A stretch of 64,000 nucleotides of DNA from Elusimicrobiales bacterium (GTDB taxonomy: Bacteria; Elusimicrobiota; Elusimicrobia; Elusimicrobiales; Elusimicrobiaceae). The stretch is taken from contig JBAZJT010000001.1 of assembly GCA_041651175.1 (NCBI GenBank), positions 186,001-250,000 on the forward strand, written 5' to 3'. Below, piece by piece: positions 60,004-64,000 of this stretch (within the stretch, counting starts at the first letter, position 1; every line of letters begins with the position of its first letter). The notes below the pieces were generated by a model that worked only from the letters and a program-made list of their open reading frames with translations, had not been told where the DNA came from and made no database searches. The position numbers and the translations under genes are program-made.

Positions 60004-61002
60004 GTGAGATATATCGTTACCGGCGGGGCCGGTTTTATAGGAAGCCATCTGGTCGCGCGGCTGCTTGCGGACGGGCACGAAGTGTCCGTGATAGACAATT
60101 TTTCCACCGGCAGGCCGCAGAATCTGGAGCGGCACCGGGACAACCCGAAGCTGGCGGTGCATCAGGCCGACGTGCGCGAGCCGGAGCCGCTTGCCGCAAT
60201 CATCAAGGACGCGGACGCGGTTTTCCACCTGGCCGCGCTGGCCGATATAGTGCCTTCCGTGGTGGACCCCGCGCTGTACTACGACGTGAATGTCTGCGGC
60301 ACCATGCGCGTGGCCGAGGCCGCGCGCCGGTCCGGCGTCAAGAAACTGGTTTACGCGGCCTCCTCCTCCTGCTACGGCATCCCCGACATTTACCCCACGC
60401 CCGAAACCGAGGAGATTCGCCCGCAATATCCCTACGCGCTGACCAAATTATTGGGCGAGCAGACCATGCTGCACTGGGGCAAGGTGTACGGGATGCCGGT
60501 GTTGTCTTTGCGGCTGTTCAATGTCTACGGCCCGCGCGCGCGCACGTCGGGGACTTACGGCGCGGTGTTCGGCGTGTTTCTGGCGCAGAAGCTGGCGGGC
60601 AAACCCTTCACCATAGTGGGCGACGGCAGCCAGACCCGCGATTTCGTCCACGCAAGCGATATCGCGGAGGCGTTTTACGCGGCGGCGCGCTCGCCGCTGC
60701 GGCATGCGGTGATGAATGTCGGCTCCGGCGCCAGCATCAGCATCAACACGATAGCGGACTTGCTGGGCGGGGAAAAAACCTACATCCCCCGCCGCCCCGG
60801 CGAGCCGGAACGCACTTTCGCCGACATCTCCAAAATCCGGCGGCTGCTGAACTGGTCGCCCAAAGTGGGGATAGAGGAAGGCGTCAAAGACATGCTGGCC
60901 AATATAGACTACTGGAAGCAGGCCCCGCTCTGGACCCCGGAATCAATAGCCGAAGCCACCAGAGACTGGTTCAAATATCTTTCGCCAAAACAGCCCGCCT
61001 GA
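60004..61002 (+). CDS. NAD-dependent nucleotide-sugar epimerase/dehydratase
   Basis: 332 aa extended SDR. GGAGFIG at 7-13, a Ser-rich AASSSCYG (118-125) and Tyr144-x3-Lys148 in YPYALTK form the active site. Closest to UDP-glucose 4-epimerase/UDP-glucuronate decarboxylase types. GTG 60004 is the only start that begins directly with the Rossmann strand. The 3' end overlaps rimO by 32 bp convergently. Confidence 0.92.
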   Translation: MRYIVTGGAGFIGSHLVARLLADGHEVSVIDNFSTGRPQNLERHRDNPKLAVHQADVREPEPLAAIIKDADAVFHLAALADIVPSVVDPALYYDVNVCGTMRVAEAARRSGVKKLVYAASSSCYGIPDIYPTPETEEIRPQYPYALTKLLGEQTMLHWGKVYGMPVLSLRLFNVYGPRARTSGTYGAVFGVFLAQKLAGKPFTIVGDGSQTRDFVHASDIAEAFYAAARSPLRHAVMNVGSGASISINTIADLLGGEKTYIPRRPGEPERTFADISKIRRLLNWSPKVGIEEGVKDMLANIDYWKQAPLWTPESIAEATRDWFKYLSPKQPA

Positions 61003-62257
61003 CGTAGCCGCGCGCGGAAATTATTTTCGCGCGGATTGTCATTCCCGCCTCAAGCGGACGCGGGCTTTCCACCATAACATAGCCGTCAATGTCCGGCGCC
61101 TGGGATTCCAGCCGGCCCTCGGACGGAGAATCCATCAGCACCGGCGCGGTTTTGCCGATAAGCCCGCGGTTGATTTCGTCAACCACCCGGCTTTGCGTGT
61201 CGGCCAGCTCGCGGGCGCGGCGTTTGCGCTCCGCCGCCGGGATTTGGCCCGGCAGCGAATATGCCGGAGTGCCCTTTTCCGGCGAATAGGGGAAAAACGC
61301 CGCGCTGTCAAACTTCACCTCGCGCAGAAATTGCCTGTTTTGCTCATGCTCCGCCGGGGTTTCTCCGGGAAAGCCGGCTATCATGATGGTCCGTATCGCC
61401 ATGCCGGGGACCGAGCGCAGCAGCCCCGCCGCCCGCAGCAGGGTTTCGCGCGAGGAGCGGCGGTTCATCAGCTTCAAAATCCTGTCCGCCGAATGCTGCA
61501 CGGGCATGTCCATATAGCGGCAGATTTGCGGATGCGCCGCGATGAATTTCACGAGATTTTCGTCTATCATTTCCGGGTAGCCGTACATTATGCGCCAGCG
61601 CGGGCCTTTTATTTTGACCAGCCCGCCCAGCAGCCGGACAAGCGACGGCTTGCCGTACAAATCCATGCCGTATGAAGTGGTGTCCTGCGCGATGATTGAT
61701 ATTTCTTTCGCGCCGCCGGCGGCCAGCGCGCGCGCCTCCGCCGCAATGTCTTTCAACGGCTTGGAGCGGAAATTGCCGCGGATGTCCGGGATGGCGCAGT
61801 AGGAGCAGCGGTTGTCGCACCCGTCGGCGACTTTGAGATAGACCGAATGCGGCAACGTGGCCGTCATGCGGAACCGCGGCGCGCGCAATGTCCTGGGCGG
61901 GGGGCGCACAACCGCGCCGCCGGTTTCCAGCGCGCGGACTATGTCCGCGGCGGCGGATATGCCCAGCACGGCGTCCGCCGCGGGAAAATCCGCCGCGGCG
62001 CCTTCGCGCTGGGCCAGGCAGCCGGTTACTATAAGCCGTTTCAGCGCGCCTTTTTTTCTGAGCGCGGCGGCTTTGGCGATTTCGCGCCTGCTCTCGCACG
62101 CAGCGGAGGCCAGAAATCCGCAGGTGTTTATGACGGCGGCGTCCGCTTCTGCAAGGCCGGGGCAGACGGCGTGCCCGGCAGCGGAGAGCGCGCCCATCAT
62201 CTCCTCGGTGTCGGAGAGGTTTTTGGGGCAGCCCAGACTTATGAAGCAAACTCTCAT
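60971..62257 (-). CDS. rimO: Ribosomal protein S12 methylthiotransferase
   Basis: Radical-SAM enzyme that methylthiolates S12 Asp. 428 aa. N-terminal MTTase cluster cysteines Cys10, Cys46 and Cys80; radical-SAM CDNRCSYC with Cys147, Cys151 and Cys154; C-terminal TRAM domain (about 365-428). The opening VCFISLGCPKNLSDTE distinguishes RimO from MiaB. ATG 62257 has TATAAT 6 nt upstream and no Shine-Dalgarno. Confidence 0.96.
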   Translation of the reverse strand: MRVCFISLGCPKNLSDTEEMMGALSAAGHAVCPGLAEADAAVINTCGFLASAACESRREIAKAAALRKKGALKRLIVTGCLAQREGAAADFPAADAVLGISAAADIVRALETGGAVVRPPPRTLRAPRFRMTATLPHSVYLKVADGCDNRCSYCAIPDIRGNFRSKPLKDIAAEARALAAGGAKEISIIAQDTTSYGMDLYGKPSLVRLLGGLVKIKGPRWRIMYGYPEMIDENLVKFIAAHPQICRYMDMPVQHSADRILKLMNRRSSRETLLRAAGLLRSVPGMAIRTIMIAGFPGETPAEHEQNRQFLREVKFDSAAFFPYSPEKGTPAYSLPGQIPAAERKRRARELADTQSRVVDEINRGLIGKTAPVLMDSPSEGRLESQAPDIDGYVMVESPRPLEAGMTIRAKIISARGYVRRAVLAKDI

Positions 62258-62263
62258 CAGATA

Positions 62264-62269
62264 ATTATA
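62264..62269 (-). promoter_or_regulatory. TATAAT -10 for rimO
   Basis: Perfect TATAAT, 6 nt from the rimO ATG; overlaps the plus-strand rlmB -10 by 2 bp. Confidence 0.5.
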
Positions 62270-62273
62270 CAAT
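62268..62273 (+). promoter_or_regulatory. TACAAT -10 for rlmB
   Basis: 5/6 -10 box ending 6 nt before the rlmB ATG at 62280, sharing bases with the rimO -10. Confidence 0.45.
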
Positions 62274-62279
62274 GACGGT

Positions 62280-63014
62280 ATGGCTAACGCTGAATATATT
62301 TACGGAATTCATCCGGTCATAGAGGTTTTAAGCTCCGGCAAGCGGCGGGTGTGGCAACTTTTTGTGGACCGCGCAAAGCGCGGCCCGCAGTTCATAACAC
62401 TGGCGCGCGCCGCCGGCAGACGCGGCATAGGGCTTACCCGCGTTGACCGCAGCGAGTTGGAAAAAATGGTCCCGCGCGGCGCAAACCACCAGGGCGTCGC
62501 GCTTAAAACCGAAGGCGCCGAGGTGCTGACTCTGGCCTCCGCGCTGGAGGACGAGACCGACATGAAAAACGCCGTCTGGCTGGCGCTGGACGAGATAACG
62601 GATCCGCAAAATCTCGGGTCCGTGCTGCGCAGCGCGGCCTGCCTGGGCGCCTCCACCGTGGTGCTGCCCAGCCGCAGAAGCGCGGGGCTGGGCGCCACCG
62701 TCAGCAGGACGGCCTGCGGCGCGCTGGAGCATGTGCGCGTGGCCGAGGCGGGCAACCTCAACCAGGCGATACGGGAGCTTAAGCAGAAAGGCTTCTGGAT
62801 ATACGGCGCCGACACCGCGGGCAAACCGCTGGGGCAGGTAGGCTGGAACAAGCCGATGCTGCTGGTGATAGGCTCCGAAGGCGGGGGAATGCACGCGCTG
62901 ACCGCAAAAAACTGCGACGAGCTTGTGGCGATTCCGCACAAGGGCGGGGTGGAAAGCCTCAACGCCGCCTGCGCCTGCGCGGTGATTCTCTACGATATAG
63001 CCCTGAAAAAATGA
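62280..63014 (+). CDS. rlmB: TrmH-family 23S rRNA (guanosine-2'-O-)-methyltransferase, RlmB-like
   Basis: 244 aa SpoU/TrmH enzyme with an N-terminal substrate-binding domain (IYGIHPVIEVL) and a knotted SAM domain: motif 1 DPQNLGSVLRSA with catalytic Arg117, motif 2 LLVIGSEGGGM and motif 3 SLNAACACAV. RlmB modifies G2251. Overlaps terC by ATGA. Confidence 0.93.
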   Translation: MANAEYIYGIHPVIEVLSSGKRRVWQLFVDRAKRGPQFITLARAAGRRGIGLTRVDRSELEKMVPRGANHQGVALKTEGAEVLTLASALEDETDMKNAVWLALDEITDPQNLGSVLRSAACLGASTVVLPSRRSAGLGATVSRTACGALEHVRVAEAGNLNQAIRELKQKGFWIYGADTAGKPLGQVGWNKPMLLVIGSEGGGMHALTAKNCDELVAIPHKGGVESLNAACACAVILYDIALKK

Positions 63015-63838
63015 CCATGCGACGGGCCGTCCGGAATACCGCGCTTTGGGTGCTGTCCGCGCTGGCGTTCTGCGCCGGGGTGTGGTTTTTTTGCGGCACG
63101 GCGAAAGCGGCGGCCTTCCTGACGGCTTACATCATAGAGTATTCCCTTTCCATAGACAATCTGTTCGTGTTCACCGTGATATTCGCCTACTTCCGCACGT
63201 CGCCGCAGGGACAGAAGCGCGCGCTGACCTGGGGCATAGCCAGCGCGGTGGTCATGCGTTTTGCGATGATAGCCGCCGGCGTGAAGCTGCTCAACTCTTT
63301 TGAGTGGATGATATACGTGTTCGGCGCGCTGCTGCTGTATCTGGCGGTAAAAATGATGCGCGGCGAATGCGGCGAGGGCGCCCCGGAGCATAACCCCGCG
63401 CTGGTTTTCCTGAAAAAATTCCTGCCTTTTACCGGCGGCGACGGCGAGGCTTTTTTTGTGCGCGAGGGCGGGGTCTGGAAAGCCACCACGCTTTTTGCCG
63501 CACTGGTCGTCATAGAGGCCTCCGACCTGATGTTCGCGGTGGATTCCATACCGGCGGCGCTGGCGGTCTCGCGCGACACTTTCATAGTCTACAGCTCCAA
63601 CATATTCGCGGTGATGGGGCTGCGCTCGCTGTATTTTCTGCTGGCGGGAATGATAGGCATGTTCTGCTTCCTGAAATACGGCATAGCGGCGGTGCTGCTG
63701 TTTGTGGGCGTCAAGATGCTGGCCTCCGGGTTCTTTGAGATTCCGGTGGCGGCATCGCTGCTTGTGGTAGCGTCGCTGCTGGCGGTGTCCGTGGCGGCGT
63801 CAGTGCTGTCAAACAGAAACGCCATTCGCAAACAATGA
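63011..63838 (+). CDS. TerC/Alx family integral membrane protein
   Basis: 275 aa with about seven TM helices. Conserved acidic motifs SLSIDNLFVF (about 45-54) and EASDLMFAVDSIPA (about 168-181) are in the expected membrane segments. TerC/Alx proteins are implicated in manganese export and metalation of secreted proteins. Starts within the rlmB stop (ATGA). Confidence 0.93.
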   Translation: MTMRRAVRNTALWVLSALAFCAGVWFFCGTAKAAAFLTAYIIEYSLSIDNLFVFTVIFAYFRTSPQGQKRALTWGIASAVVMRFAMIAAGVKLLNSFEWMIYVFGALLLYLAVKMMRGECGEGAPEHNPALVFLKKFLPFTGGDGEAFFVREGGVWKATTLFAALVVIEASDLMFAVDSIPAALAVSRDTFIVYSSNIFAVMGLRSLYFLLAGMIGMFCFLKYGIAAVLLFVGVKMLASGFFEIPVAASLLVVASLLAVSVAASVLSNRNAIRKQ

Positions 63839-63868
63839 CAAGCGGGGGGTTTATTTTCTATTTTATAT

Positions 63869-63893
63869 GCGGCTGATTTGAGCCGCCGTTTTT
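63869..63893 (+). terminator. Weak intrinsic terminator or leader hairpin after terC
   Basis: GCGGCT (63869-63874) pairs with AGCCGC (63881-63886), followed by CG and five T. A TATTTTATAT stretch just upstream could be a promoter, in which case this hairpin would sit in the 5' leader of the next gene. Confidence 0.4.
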
Positions 63894-63904
63894 CAGGAGA
63901 ACAT

Positions 63905-64000
63905 ATGACACCGAAAAAACAGAACATACTTCCCGCCGCCGGCAGGCTTGGCGTGCTGATTCCCGGCATGGGCGCGGTTACCAGCACGCTGATAGCGGGC
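63905..64000 (+). CDS. Probable myo-inositol-1-phosphate synthase, N-terminus (3' end outside window)
   Basis: Only 32 residues are visible. AGGAGA precedes the ATG. The sequence RLGVLIPGMGAVTSTLIAG matches the NAD-binding opening of bacterial/eukaryotic inositol-3-phosphate synthase, which isomerises glucose-6-phosphate to inositol-phosphate. Too short for certainty. Confidence 0.65.
   Translation, partial: MTPKKQNILPAAGRLGVLIPGMGAVTSTLIAG

Overview
The window is a GC-rich stretch of bacterial chromosome with almost no non-coding space. The organism is diderm: there are many lipobox signal peptides, a MurE with the DNPR signature of meso-diaminopimelate enzymes, a periplasmic HtrA and a CsgG-type lipoprotein. 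The mix of genes (TatT/TatP TRAP pair, fused FTCD, archaeal-length PurA, SWIB protein, TMTC-like membrane glycosyltransferases) fits an uncultured Elusimicrobiota-like lineage. That placement is inference; no rRNA is present to confirm it.

Region by region. 1-5 kb: the tail of an M3 oligopeptidase, a DUF6485 protein, RidA, MalQ, and a TatT/TatP substrate-capture pair with no TRAP permease beside it. 5-9.7 kb: a translationally coupled run of an alpha-oxoamine synthase, a zinc/manganese ABC transporter and a secreted trypsin-like protease. 9.7-11.2 kb: a convergent TPR protein. 11.25-22.3 kb: one very tight operon, murE-murD-HAD-methyltransferase-FTCD-eight-repeat protein-pgm-purA-lipoprotein. 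22.4-28.3 kb: a flippase-like protein, a GT4, AsnB and an M3-like metallopeptidase. 28.3-29.4 kb: two tRNA-Val genes and a small coiled-coil protein, bracketed by inverted copies of a ~160-bp element with hairpin ends. 29.4-34 kb (minus): HtrA-TPR-CsgG-cNMP-binding envelope operon and a TMTC-like protein. 34-36.6 kb: response regulator-histidine kinase-OmpR regulator. 36.6-42.4 kb (minus): GH57, a Cys-rich protein, tRNA-Arg(GCG), SWIB, PckA and an aminotransferase. 42.5-55.3 kb (minus): a 13-kb surface-glycan cluster with two paralogous GT-C-like proteins. 55.3-59 kb: a secreted protein and an AT-richer island holding a lipoprotein and a restriction-modification pair. 59-64 kb: SEC-C protein, AAA ATPase, epimerase, RimO, RlmB, TerC and the start of a likely inositol-phosphate synthase.

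Two genome-style observations cut across the window. First, many operon-leading start codons sit only 6-11 nt downstream of a TATAAT-like hexamer, most of them with no Shine-Dalgarno sequence, so several mRNAs are probably leaderless; operon-internal genes instead have good Shine-Dalgarno sites or ATGA/GTGA overlaps. Second, a palindrome built on CCTGAAAATTTCAGG occurs as the two ends of the ~160-bp repeat and as a solo copy, and in two cases it directly abuts a stop codon. No CRISPR array, prophage or classical insertion sequence was seen. No gene-free stretch exceeds 300 bp apart from the tRNA/repeat region at 28.94-29.39 kb.
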